A DNA stretch of 64,000 nucleotides from JACRCT01 sp049841135. Its GTDB lineage: Bacteria > Myxococcota > Myxococcia > Myxococcales > UBA5297. The stretch lies in contig JASGHK010000008.1 in NCBI GenBank assembly GCA_049841135.1, positions 62,001 through 126,000 on the forward strand, given 5' to 3'. Under the pieces are notes generated by a model that saw only the letters and a list, made by a program, of their open reading frames with translations, did no database searches and was not told the origin of the DNA. Both the position numbers and the translations under genes were made by a program. Of the stretch, positions 1-7,914 are shown in pieces (position 1 is the first letter of the stretch; every line of letters begins with the position of its first letter).

Positions 1-2707
1 CGGGCGGCGGGACGATCACCGTGTCGGCCAGCGTGACCGTGAGCGTGAAGGCCCCCTTGTGCGAGGTGCTGTACGAGTCGGCGTACACGTAGTAGCGGCC
101 CGCCGGCAGCTTCTTGGGCGAGACGGTGATGGTGTTGACGCCGGAGGCCGCAGAGCCGCAGCCGACCTCGTTGGCCGAGTCGGTCACGACCGCCGTGCAG
201 GCCTTGCGGACGTACAGGACGGGCCGGTTGGTGGTGGAGGTGAAGGCCATCACCGCCGTGACGTCCTTGGTCATCCCCGCCGGGACGTCGAAGGAGTAGA
301 CGAGGTCGGGGCCGGTGGCGCTCTCGCACGAGCCGTCGGTCTCGGTGGTGTTGCTGGTGGTGTCGCCGTTGGCGGTGGCGGTGCCGTTGCCGCTGGCGTC
401 GAAGCCGGTCAGGGGAAGGGCTGCCATGCAGGTCTCGCCCGCGGTGAGCGTGACGGCGGTCAGGTCGAGCTTGAAGGCGCCGGCGGTGCCGGCGAAGCCG
501 TCGACCACGGCGTAGTAGGTCCCGGCCGGCAGGACCGCCGAGGTGGTGGCGGTGCCGCCGACGGCGGTGGCGGCCTTGCAGGAGGCCTCATCGGCGGCGA
601 GCGGGCTGGCGCACGCCTTTCGCAGGTAGACCACCGGGCGGAAGGTCGAAGTGGTGGTGCTCAGCGCCGCGGTGACGGTGGCCGGCGCGGTGAGGGTGAA
701 GGCGTAGACGAAGTCGGGGCTCGAGTCGCCGCCGCAGCTGCCGACCGAGTCGTTGGCCGCGCCGACGAGCGTGCCGCTGACGCTGGCCGCACCGGCGGTG
801 AAGGCCAGCTCGAGCGCGGGCGAGCAGGTGTCGGCATTGCCGCAGGCGCTGCCGGCGCCGCACACGCCGCTCTTGCAGTCGCTGGCGGCCAGGCACTCGA
901 CGCAGGCCTGGGACGGGTTGCACAGGTGCTTGGCCCCGGCCGTGCAGTCGGCGTCCGCCAGGCACTCCACGCAGGTCTGGGCGGTGTTGCACTTGGGCGC
1001 CCCGGCGGCGGTGCAGTGGGCGTCGGTGACGCAGTTCACGCAGCCGTGGGCGGCCACGTCGCAGACCGGCTTGCCGGCGACGGTGGCGCAGCCGCTGTCG
1101 GAATCGCAGCCGCTCTTGCAGGTCGACACCACCGTGTCGCAGTACTCGAGCGCGCCGCAGTCGGCGGTCGCCAGACACTGGACGCAGCTCTTGCTGGGGT
1201 TGTCGCAGCGGGTGAGCCCGGGCGTCGTGCAGTCGGTGTCGGCGAGGCAGCCCACGCAGGTGTGGACCGGCACTTCGCACACCGGCAGGGCGGCGGTGCA
1301 GCCGGCGTTGTCGTCGCAGCCGGCGTGGCAGGTCTTGGCCGCCGTGTCGCACCAGCTGTCCGCGGCGCAGTCGGCGGTGCTCAGGCAGGCGACGCAGGCC
1401 TTGGCCGCGGTGTCGCACTTCTTGTCGGCGCCGGTGCAGTCGAGGTCGGCGAGGCAGCCCACGCAGGTGTGGGTCGGGATCTCGCAGACGGGCTTGCCGG
1501 TCACCGTGGCGCAGCCGGCGTTGGCGTCGCAGCCCGGCTGGCAGGCCTTGGCCGCCGTGTCACACCAGTTGCCCGCGCCGCAGTCGGAGGTGGCCAGGCA
1601 CCCCACGCAGCTGTTGGTGGCCGAGTCGCACTTCTTCGCCGTCCCGGTGCACTGCGTGTCGTTGAGGCAGGCGACGCAGGCGTGGGCCGCGACGTCGCAC
1701 ACCGGCTTGCCGCTCACGCCGGCGCAGTCGGCGCTCTCGCCGCACCCGGGCTGGCAGAGGTGGACCGCGGTGTCGCAGTAGTGGCCCGCGGCGCAGTCGG
1801 CGGTGGCCAGGCACGCCACGCAGACCTTGTTGGCGGGGTCGCACTTCTTGTCGGCGCCGGTGCAGTTGGCGTCGGACAGGCAGGTGACGCAGGTGCCGGC
1901 GGCGGTGTCGCACAGCGGCTTGCCCGCCACGTTGGCGCAGTCGGCGTCGCCGGCGCAGCCCGCCTTGCAGCGGTGGTCGGTGCTGTCGCAGTAGGCGCCC
2001 TGGCCGCAGTCGGCCTTGGCCAGGCACTCGACGCAGACCTTGGCGGCCGCGTTGCACTTGGGCGTCGTCCCGCCGCAGTCGCCGTCGGCGAGGCAGGCCA
2101 CGCAGGCGTGGGCCGCGGTGTCACAGACCGGCTTGCCGGCGACACCGGCACAGTCGTCGCTCTCGTTGCAGCCCGGCTTGCACGCCCTGGCGTCGCAGTA
2201 GTTGCCCGCGGCGCAGTCGCTGGTCGCAAGGCACGCCACGCAGGCCTTGGCGTCGGGGTCGCAGCGCTTGGTGTCGCCGGTGCAGTCGCCGTCGAGCAGG
2301 CAGCCCACGCAGGTGTTGGTGGTGGTGTCGCACAGCGGCTTGCCGGTGACCGTGGCGCAGCCGGCGTTGTCCTGGCAGCCCGCCTTGCAGTGGAAGCTCG
2401 AGTCGCAGAAGGTGCCGTCGCCGCAGGTGGCGCACGGGGTTCCGCACCCGTTGTCGCCGCACTCCTTGCCGAAGCACTGGGGAACGCAGGTGTCGGTGCA
2501 GGTGTTGTTGGTGGTGTCGCAGGTCTGGTTGGCGCCGCAGCACGTCGTGCCGCAGGGCTTGGCGCAGCCGGCGTCGGGTTTCACCGCGGCGTCGGGTTTC
2601 ACCGAAGCGTCCTGCGCGACGTTGGCGTCGGGGGTGAGTTCGATCTCTTCGGGACAACCAGCGAGGAGCAAGGCGGCCAGGAGGCCGATGCGAGTCAGCA
2701 GTTTCAT
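1..2707 (-). CDS. Cysteine-rich repeat lipoprotein, 3'-truncated by window edge
   Basis: About 902 residues are visible and the frame is still open at the window edge. The ATG at 2707 follows a strong GGAGGGG ribosome site. The N-terminus (MKLLTRIGLLAALLLAGC) is a lipoprotein signal peptide with an LLAGC lipobox, so the mature protein should be anchored in the outer membrane. Next comes a short Asp/Ala-rich spacer with PDAxVKPDA repeats. Roughly residues 45-610 then carry about seven copies of a 70-residue cysteine module with the pattern CVxCLxxxDC, later CDxxxxxC, GCxxxxxCAxxxGKPVC. The last about 290 residues hold two tandem beta-domains resembling bacterial pre-peptidase C-terminal (PPC-like) modules, each with a PDxVYxF strand and a late (V/L)Y(V/L)RKAC motif. 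Such architectures are common in myxobacterial surface lipoproteins. Substrate and function are unknown. Confidence 0.85.
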   Translation of the reverse strand, partial: MKLLTRIGLLAALLLAGCPEEIELTPDANVAQDASVKPDAAVKPDAGCAKPCGTTCCGANQTCDTTNNTCTDTCVPQCFGKECGDNGCGTPCATCGDGTFCDSSFHCKAGCQDNAGCATVTGKPLCDTTTNTCVGCLLDGDCTGDTKRCDPDAKACVACLATSDCAAGNYCDARACKPGCNESDDCAGVAGKPVCDTAAHACVACLADGDCGGTTPKCNAAAKVCVECLAKADCGQGAYCDSTDHRCKAGCAGDADCANVAGKPLCDTAAGTCVTCLSDANCTGADKKCDPANKVCVACLATADCAAGHYCDTAVHLCQPGCGESADCAGVSGKPVCDVAAHACVACLNDTQCTGTAKKCDSATNSCVGCLATSDCGAGNWCDTAAKACQPGCDANAGCATVTGKPVCEIPTHTCVGCLADLDCTGADKKCDTAAKACVACLSTADCAADSWCDTAAKTCHAGCDDNAGCTAALPVCEVPVHTCVGCLADTDCTTPGLTRCDNPSKSCVQCLATADCGALEYCDTVVSTCKSGCDSDSGCATVAGKPVCDVAAHGCVNCVTDAHCTAAGAPKCNTAQTCVECLADADCTAGAKHLCNPSQACVECLAASDCKSGVCGAGSACGNADTCSPALELAFTAGAASVSGTLVGAANDSVGSCGGDSSPDFVYAFTLTAPATVTAALSTTTSTFRPVVYLRKACASPLAADEASCKAATAVGGTATTSAVLPAGTYYAVVDGFAGTAGAFKLDLTAVTLTAGETCMAALPLTGFDASGNGTATANGDTTSNTTETDGSCESATGPDLVYSFDVPAGMTKDVTAVMAFTSTTNRPVLYVRKACTAVVTDSANEVGCGSAASGVNTITVSPKKLPAGRYYVYADSYSTSHKGAFTLTVTLADTVIVPPP

Positions 2708-2746
2708 TCGTCCCCTCCAGAGGGAGACAGGTTTTAGGTTCGCGCC

Positions 2747-2774
2747 AGCATACGGCACTGTCGTTCCAGCACAA
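2747..2774 (-). promoter_or_regulatory. Possible sigma-70-type promoter of the cysteine-rich lipoprotein gene
   Basis: On the minus strand TTGTGC and TATGCT are separated by 16 bp and lie about 40 bp upstream of the lipoprotein ATG. The match is reasonable but unproven, and the genome-wide promoter consensus is unknown. Confidence 0.3.
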
Positions 2775-3001
2775 ACCCCAGCCGCGAACATCGGCCTGCG
2801 AGACCGGATCGGCGGCGTGGACGGGCGCCCCGAGTGGATCCCCGGCGAAGGGCTGGAAGTGGAGCTCACCTATACGGTGACGGTCCGCCCGCGACCGCCA
2901 TCACGACCCGAATGGGGAAGCAGAACGGGCGTTGCGCCCGCGAGCCGGTGGTGGTCTCACCGGCCGCCGGTACCGCTCGCGCAACGCGGCGAAGCCGGCC
3001 C

Positions 3002-3100
3002 CTACGGATGAGCGTGGATGCGTTCAGCCGCACGGTTGGCCGTCGCCGCGATGGGCAGCAGCGGGTTGACGCTGTGCTGCCGTCGACGATGACTAGCCAG
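3002..3100 (-). pseudogene. Fossil of the C-terminal end of a GMC oxidoreductase
   Basis: Read on the minus strand this stretch encodes IVDGST, then after a deletion and frame change VNPLLPIAATANRAAERIHAHP and a TAG stop. The intact GMC oxidoreductase at 4264-6153 ends in IVDGST...GVNPQLTIMAMANRAAERIHDHL, so nearly every conserved position of the family's C-terminal signature is recognisable. About five codons (PSALG) are missing at the join. No convincing upstream portion of the gene is visible between here and the 9-bp repeats. It is probably the remnant of a second GMC gene or of a partial duplication of the neighbouring one, and is not translated as such. Confidence 0.75.
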
Positions 3101-3231
3101 CCAAAGCGCCACCGACGGCATGGCGCCCATGGCCTACGGCAAACCGTCCGCCTGGGCGACCACGACGTGAACCTCACCGCGCTCGTCCTTAAGAGCCGCT
3201 CGAAGCCGAAGCTCGCGGGCGTGGCATCGGC

Positions 3232-3276
3232 ACCCCGTCCACCATGTCCACTCCGTCCACCCGGTCCACTCCGTCC
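3232..3276. repeat. 9-bp tandem repeat cluster (ACTCCGTCC type)
   Basis: Five units of 9 bp, most ending in GTCC (ACTCCGTCC, ACCCGGTCC and variants). The same unit occurs inside the linker of the four-helix-bundle gene at 3974-4012. Confidence 0.8.
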
Positions 3277-3304
3277 GCCCACGTGCTCTTACTCGGCCCC
3301 ATTC

Positions 3305-3386
3305 GTGGCGTGCGTGGCGTGCGTGGCGTGCGTGGCGTGCGTGGCGGTGCGTGGCGGTGCGTGGCGTGCGTGGCGTGCGTGGCGTT
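3305..3386. repeat. 9-bp tandem repeat cluster (GTGGCGTGC)
   Basis: About nine units of GTGGCGTGC with two GTGGCGGTGC variants. The cluster runs into a GC dinucleotide tract (alternating GCGCGC) near 3400-3420. Confidence 0.9.
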
Positions 3387-3420
3387 GCGGTGCGGGCGGT
3401 GCGCGCGCGCGCGCGGGCGC

Positions 3421-3450
3421 GCGGCAGTCGCGGCAGTCGCGGCAGTCGCG
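3421..3450. repeat. 9-bp tandem repeat cluster (GCGGCAGTC)
   Basis: Three perfect 9-bp units, GCGGCAGTC, followed by a partial unit. This is the third of four different 9-bp clusters within 320 bp. Confidence 0.85.
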
Positions 3451-3487
3451 AAAGGAATGTCGGCCCCAGACGCTAGAGTGCCCGACA

Positions 3488-3543
3488 GTGGTGGACGGTG
3501 TGGACGGTGTGGACGGTGTGGACGGTGTCGACGGTGTGGACCT
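3488..3543. repeat. 9-bp tandem repeat cluster (GGTGTGGAC)
   Basis: Six units of GGTGTGGAC, one carrying a G-to-C change. The cluster ends about 40 bp before the start codon of the four-helix-bundle gene, so it lies in its 5' leader or promoter region. Confidence 0.9.
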
Positions 3544-3580
3544 TTGACGGGGTCCCCGAGGGGATCCCACGGGAGGGGAC

Positions 3581-4192
3581 ATGGACGAGCTGATTCAGAA
3601 GAGTGGTGGTTTCCGCAAGTTGGTAAGTTTTCGGGTGGCGGTGCTGACGTACGACGTGACGCTTCGCTTCTGCGACCAGTTCATTCGCAGGGGCAGCCGC
3701 ACCCACGACCAGATGGTCCAAGCGGCACGCAGCGGCGCACAGAACATCGCCGAGGGCAGCCTGGCCTCGGCCACCTCCAAGAAGACCGAGCTCAAGCTCA
3801 CCGGCGTCGCACGCGCGAGCCTGGGCGAGCTCATCCGCGACTACGAAGACTTCCTGCGGCAGAACCGCCTCTCGCTCTGGGTCGGCGAGGACGGCAGACG
3901 CCAAGGACTCCTCGACCGGCGCTTCAAGACCGTCGACCAGGTCGAGCGCTGGGCGACCGAGTTCGCCGCCATCTCCACGCCGTCCACCCAGTCCACTCCG
4001 TCGACTCCGTCCAGCCAACCGAGCTCACTCCCCGAATGCTGGGCGAATGCAGGCCACGCGCTCTCCTGCGTCGCCTTCGGCCTACTGAGCCGCCAGCTCA
4101 AGTCGCTGGCCAGGGCCTTCCAGGAGAACGGCGGTTTCACCGAGCGCCTCTACCGCACGCGCAAGCAACAGCAACAGTCCTGGCGCAGCTGA
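3581..4192 (+). CDS. Four-helix-bundle (S23-type) protein with C-terminal suffix domain
   Basis: 203 residues; the ATG follows GGGAGGGG. Residues about 10-120 match the S23/intervening-sequence four-helix-bundle family: QMVQAARSGAQNIAEGS, then KLTGVARASLGELIRDYEDFL. A low-complexity linker at about 132-145 (TPSTQSTPSTPSS) follows, then a C-terminal segment with the GGFTERLYRTRKQ motif typical of the four-helix-bundle suffix subfamily. The linker is encoded by 9-bp repeats of the same kind that fill the 350 bp upstream. Family members are small, usually basic, putative nucleic-acid-associated proteins; relatives include 23S rRNA intervening-sequence proteins and the Avd accessory proteins of diversity-generating retroelements. 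No reverse transcriptase or rRNA gene is nearby, so the role here is unknown. Confidence 0.85.
   Translation: MDELIQKSGGFRKLVSFRVAVLTYDVTLRFCDQFIRRGSRTHDQMVQAARSGAQNIAEGSLASATSKKTELKLTGVARASLGELIRDYEDFLRQNRLSLWVGEDGRRQGLLDRRFKTVDQVERWATEFAAISTPSTQSTPSTPSSQPSSLPECWANAGHALSCVAFGLLSRQLKSLARAFQENGGFTERLYRTRKQQQQSWRS
3974..4012 (+). repeat. In-frame 9-bp repeats in the four-helix-bundle gene linker
   Basis: Four 9-bp units (TCCACGCCG, TCCACCCAG, TCCACTCCG, TCGACTCCG) encode a Ser-Thr-Pro tripeptide-like linker between the helical bundle and the suffix domain. Because 9 is a multiple of 3, changes in copy number would keep the gene in frame. Confidence 0.85.
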
Positions 4193-4263
4193 AGCGCAGG
4201 GCGCAAGGAGGGTGGCCAGGCCCGCGACGCAGGCGAGCCTGGCAGCGCTCGGGCGCGGCACGC

Positions 4264-6153
4264 CTACAGGTGGTCGTGAATCCGCTCCGCCGCGCGGTTG
4301 GCCATCGCCATGATGGTCAGCTGCGGGTTGACGCCCAACGCGCTCGGCACGGTGCTGCCGTCGACGATGAACAGCCTCCGGACGTCGTGCGCCTGGTGGT
4401 CCAGTCCGACCACGCTCTTCTTCGGGTCGCGGCCCATCTTGCAGGTGCCCAGCGGGTGGTAGCTGACGAGCGAGAGGTCCGCCGCGGCCGGGACGTTCTT
4501 GCGGTACTGGTCCAGGTCGGCGAGCTCGACCACCGGCGTGGAGTTGCGCGTGGGGAAGAAGCGGCGGGCGCCGGCGGCGCGCAGCATCTCCATGCAGCGC
4601 AGCATGCCGGTGTGGAGCTGCTCGCAGTCCTTGCGGGTGAACCAGTAGGTGATGACCGGCTTGCCGCCGACCTCGCGCCACACCCGCCCGTTGGCGGTGG
4701 CGTCGTGCTCGAGCACCGCCACCGAGGCGATCTTCGGCAAGAGCTCCAGGGTCTGCATCAGGCTGCGCCCGGCCACCGGGAACAGCTCGGCGGCCACGTT
4801 CACGTCCGGCTGCGAGGCGACGATCATGATGCCGTCGCGCTGGAACTGGTCGCAGGCGTAGCCCTGCGGGATGTAGTGGAAGCCCTTGATCTCCTCGTCG
4901 AAGAGCCCGGAGACGCCGGTCGACGGGTGCAGGGTGAGGTTCCTGCCCACCTGGCCGCTGCGGTTGCACAGGTCCTGCTGCAGCAGGAGCAGCGGGGTCG
5001 GCACCGCGCCGCCGGCGAGCACCACCACCCGCGCGCGCACCTTGAGCCGCACGCCGCCCGCCGTCGCCGCCTCCACCCCCACCGCCCGGCCGTTCTCCAC
5101 GAGCACCTTGTCGACGCTCGCCCCGGTGAAGAGCTGCGCGCCCGAGTTGAGCGCCGCGGGGATGTAGCTGAGGTTCATGCTGCGCCGCGCGTCGGAGGGG
5201 CAGCCGAAGTCGCAGAAGCTCGACCCGGTGCACCCCTCGACGTTGCGGCGGATGGCGAAGTGGTGCCAGCCCAGGGCGTCGCAGCCGCGGGCCATCACGT
5301 TGCGGATGGGCCCCACCTCGGGCTGGTCCGCCGGCGCCACGCCGATGTTCCCCTCCACCTTCTGGAAGTGGGGCTCCATCGCCAGCTCGCTGAACTCGTC
5401 GGTGCCCAGGCTCTCGCACCAGCGGTCGAGGATCCACGACGGGGTGCGGAAGCAGGTGGCGCCGTTGACCGCGGTCGAGCCGCCCACCAGCTGGCCGATG
5501 TAGATGGGCATCACCGCGTTCCCGACGGACGCGGCGCCCCGGTAGAAGTTCTGGTGGGCGTGGATGGCGCTGCCGGTGAACGAGTCGCGCCGGTAGTGCT
5601 CGCCCTTCTCCAGGAAGACCACCGCGTGCCCGCGCTCCGCCAGCTCGCGGCCGACGATCGCTCCGCCGGCGCCGGTGCCCACCACCACCACGTCGCACTC
5701 GACCTCGCCCTCGGTCCACTCCGCCGCCTTGTGGATCTGCTCGAGCCAGCGGGGCTGCTCCAGCGCCTTGGGCGTCTCGCGCACCCGGGCGCCCATGCAG
5801 CGCTGCACCTCCGGGTCGTCGAAGTGCACCAGCTTGTAGACGACGGAGGGCAGGGTCAGCGGCAGGCGCATCGCGCCCGACAGCCAGGAGCGCACGAGGT
5901 TCTCGCGCTCGAGGTCGGAGAGGTCCTGGAGCCGCTTGCCGGTGCGCGGCAGCGCCGCCAGGTCCAGCACACGCTGCAGCAGGCCCCAGGGCTTGACCAG
6001 CAGCGGCGAGAACTCGGCCACCACCTCTTCGGCGCGCGTGACGTCGGCGGGCCCGGCGGCGGGGATGCGCGCCGTACCGGGGATGAGGGCCTGCGCCAGG
6101 GCGGCGGCGGCCTTGCGTTCGGAGGCAGTCAGGGAGGGCTGGGATGACTTCAT
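4264..6153 (-). CDS. GMC-family FAD-dependent oxidoreductase
   Basis: 629 residues from the ATG at 6153 (MKSSQPS...); upstream in-frame starts would add an unlikely leader. A helical N-terminal region is followed at about residue 150 by the FAD dinucleotide motif VVGTGAGGAIVG, with ERGHAVVFLEKGEH completing the Rossmann fold. The C-terminus carries SYHPLGTCKMG and GVNPQLTIMAMANRAAERI, the GMC signature with the active-site His region and Asn-Pro loop. The family oxidises primary or secondary alcohols, for example glucose, choline, cholesterol and aminoglycoside hydroxyls. It is transcribed away from the GH3/inositol synthase genes, with 196 bp of shared upstream DNA. By context it may oxidise a cyclitol or long-chain alcohol; the substrate is not determinable from sequence. 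Confidence 0.88.
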   Translation of the reverse strand: MKSSQPSLTASERKAAAALAQALIPGTARIPAAGPADVTRAEEVVAEFSPLLVKPWGLLQRVLDLAALPRTGKRLQDLSDLERENLVRSWLSGAMRLPLTLPSVVYKLVHFDDPEVQRCMGARVRETPKALEQPRWLEQIHKAAEWTEGEVECDVVVVGTGAGGAIVGRELAERGHAVVFLEKGEHYRRDSFTGSAIHAHQNFYRGAASVGNAVMPIYIGQLVGGSTAVNGATCFRTPSWILDRWCESLGTDEFSELAMEPHFQKVEGNIGVAPADQPEVGPIRNVMARGCDALGWHHFAIRRNVEGCTGSSFCDFGCPSDARRSMNLSYIPAALNSGAQLFTGASVDKVLVENGRAVGVEAATAGGVRLKVRARVVVLAGGAVPTPLLLLQQDLCNRSGQVGRNLTLHPSTGVSGLFDEEIKGFHYIPQGYACDQFQRDGIMIVASQPDVNVAAELFPVAGRSLMQTLELLPKIASVAVLEHDATANGRVWREVGGKPVITYWFTRKDCEQLHTGMLRCMEMLRAAGARRFFPTRNSTPVVELADLDQYRKNVPAAADLSLVSYHPLGTCKMGRDPKKSVVGLDHQAHDVRRLFIVDGSTVPSALGVNPQLTIMAMANRAAERIHDHL

Positions 6154-6349
6154 TTGGGGGGTGCTCACTCTCGAACAATCCAGGCTGCGCGGCACCATAA
6201 GAGAGGGCCTTGGGGAATTCAACAAAGTGCTTCCGTCCCGCCCCGGGCGCGACTATCGTTCGCCCCTTCGTTTTGCCGGCCTCGTGCCGGCCTTGGATCG
6301 CCGGCCGCGTGCCGGCAGCGCTGCTCCCAGCACCGACGAGGTCGTTCGC

Positions 6350-7906
6350 GTGAAGTCCATCCCCGGTTCCAGCATCACCGGCCGCGCCCTGTGGGCCGCG
6401 GCGCAGCTTCGCGTCGCCATGTGGGACCGCCTGGCGGCCTCGCCGGACGCGGTCGAACGCGTCCAGCGCCAGACGCTGCTCGACTACTGCAACAAGGCCA
6501 AGGACACCGAGTTCGGCCGGGCCAACGGCCTGGGCGAGGTCCGCACCCCCGAGGACTTCCGCCGCAAGGTGCCGGTGCGCAACTACGGCGACTTCGAGCC
6601 CTACCTCGTCCGCATGCGCCAGGGCGAGCACAGCGTGCTCTGGCCGGGCCTCATCCCCTTCTACGGCTGCTCGTCGGGCACCTCGCACACCGCGTCGCTC
6701 AACAAGTACCTGCCCATCAGCCGCGAGCAGATCGGCTGGCAGCAGAAGGCCGGCGCCGACGTCGTCTTCCGCTACCTGTCGCTCACCGGCGACAGCAAGC
6801 TGACCGGCGGCTACCTGCTGGGCCTGTTCCCGCCCGGCACCGTCAAGCGCGAGGGCCCGGTCGGCGTGGCCAGCAACCCGGGCATCATGCAGCTGTTCCT
6901 GCCGTCGTTCTCCAAGCTGATGACGCTGCCCAAGCCGGCGGTGCGCGACATCGAGAACTACTCGCAGAAGCTGGACGCCATCGCCAGCGCCTACCTCGAC
7001 TACGACGTGCGCGGCATCAGCGGCACCACCTGCTGGTTCCCCATCTTCTTCGAGCGGCTCATCAAGGCCGCCCGCGCGCGCGGCCGCGACGTCTCCACCG
7101 TCAACCAGATCTGGCCGAACCTGCACGCGCTCTTCGGCGGCGGGGTCACCGCCGAGCCGTACCGCCCGGTCATCACCGAGCGCCTGGGCCACCCGGGCGT
7201 GGTGATGGACAACTACAACGCCACCGAGGGCGGCATCTTCGCGGCCACCTGGAGCCTCAACGACGACTCGCTGCTGATGATCCCCGACCGCGGCGTCTAC
7301 TTCGAGTTCGTGCGCCGCGACCGCCCCGAGGCGGGCCGCGTGGGCCTGTGCGAGGTCGAGCGCGACGTCGACTACTCGGTGGTCCTCACCACCTCCAGCG
7401 GCCTCTTCGCCTACGAGATCGGCGACTACATCCGCTTCACCTCGCTCTTCCCGCACCGGATGCGGTTCTCCGGGCGCAAGAGCGGCGTGCTCTCGCTGAC
7501 GCAGGAGCTGATGACCCAGGGCGAGATCGAGCGGGCCGTCGGCGCCGCCGCCGCCGGGGCCCACGTGCCCATCGTCGAGTTCGCCGCCGGCCCGGACGTG
7601 GGCGTGGGCGGGACGGCCAAGGGCCGCTACACCCTCTTCGTCGAGTTCGAGCGCTCCCCCGCCGACCTCGCCGCGTTCGCGCTCTCCTTCGACCAGAGCC
7701 TGCGCGAGCAGAACCGTGTCTACCGCGAGCATCGCGCCAACGACGTGGCGATCCTCGCCCCCGAGGTCGTCCCGCTCCCGAGGGGCGCGACCCGGCGCTT
7801 CATGGAGGAGTTGGGCCAGCACAGCGTGCAGCAGAAGTTCCCCCGCATCATCGATACGTCCCGGAGCAAGCTGCTGCGGTCCCTGGCAGCGACTTCGGAC
7901 AAGTGA
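6350..7906 (+). CDS. GH3-family acyl-adenylate/amido synthetase
   Basis: 518 residues. The GTG start at 6350 is preceded by GACGAGG; the frame continues upstream without a better start. The protein matches the GH3 (auxin-responsive promoter) branch of adenylate-forming enzymes: CNKAKDTEFG near the N-terminus, the P-loop-like GCSSGTSH at about residue 106, YNATEGG at about 289, and a C-terminal domain starting near SGRKSGVLSLTQE. Plant GH3 enzymes adenylate carboxylic acids and conjugate them to amino acids; bacterial members are mostly uncharacterised. It lies 8 bp upstream of the inositol-3-phosphate synthase gene, so the two are almost certainly co-transcribed. By inference it could attach an acyl group to an amine made by the locus. 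Confidence 0.85.
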   Translation: MKSIPGSSITGRALWAAAQLRVAMWDRLAASPDAVERVQRQTLLDYCNKAKDTEFGRANGLGEVRTPEDFRRKVPVRNYGDFEPYLVRMRQGEHSVLWPGLIPFYGCSSGTSHTASLNKYLPISREQIGWQQKAGADVVFRYLSLTGDSKLTGGYLLGLFPPGTVKREGPVGVASNPGIMQLFLPSFSKLMTLPKPAVRDIENYSQKLDAIASAYLDYDVRGISGTTCWFPIFFERLIKAARARGRDVSTVNQIWPNLHALFGGGVTAEPYRPVITERLGHPGVVMDNYNATEGGIFAATWSLNDDSLLMIPDRGVYFEFVRRDRPEAGRVGLCEVERDVDYSVVLTTSSGLFAYEIGDYIRFTSLFPHRMRFSGRKSGVLSLTQELMTQGEIERAVGAAAAGAHVPIVEFAAGPDVGVGGTAKGRYTLFVEFERSPADLAAFALSFDQSLREQNRVYREHRANDVAILAPEVVPLPRGATRRFMEELGQHSVQQKFPRIIDTSRSKLLRSLAATSDK

Positions 7907-7914
7907 GAGATACC

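Noticed and set aside
59..2737. An 892-codon open frame opposite the cysteine-rich lipoprotein gene
   Set aside because: It is the antisense shadow of a Cys-rich repeat gene with a lipobox, ribosome site and clear modules; its Gly/Val/Ala-rich translation has no domain.
3244..3570. Repeat-coded short protein in the 9-bp arrays
   Set aside because: Every frame is open through such repeats; there is no ribosome site and the frame does not join the S23 gene.
3232..4192. Diversity-generating retroelement
   Set aside because: The S23-type protein is related to Avd, but no reverse transcriptase, template repeat or variable repeat was found in the window.
4082..7822. A 1246-codon minus-strand frame across the GMC and GH3 genes
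   Set aside because: It arises from high third-position GC and overlaps two strongly supported genes in another frame or strand.
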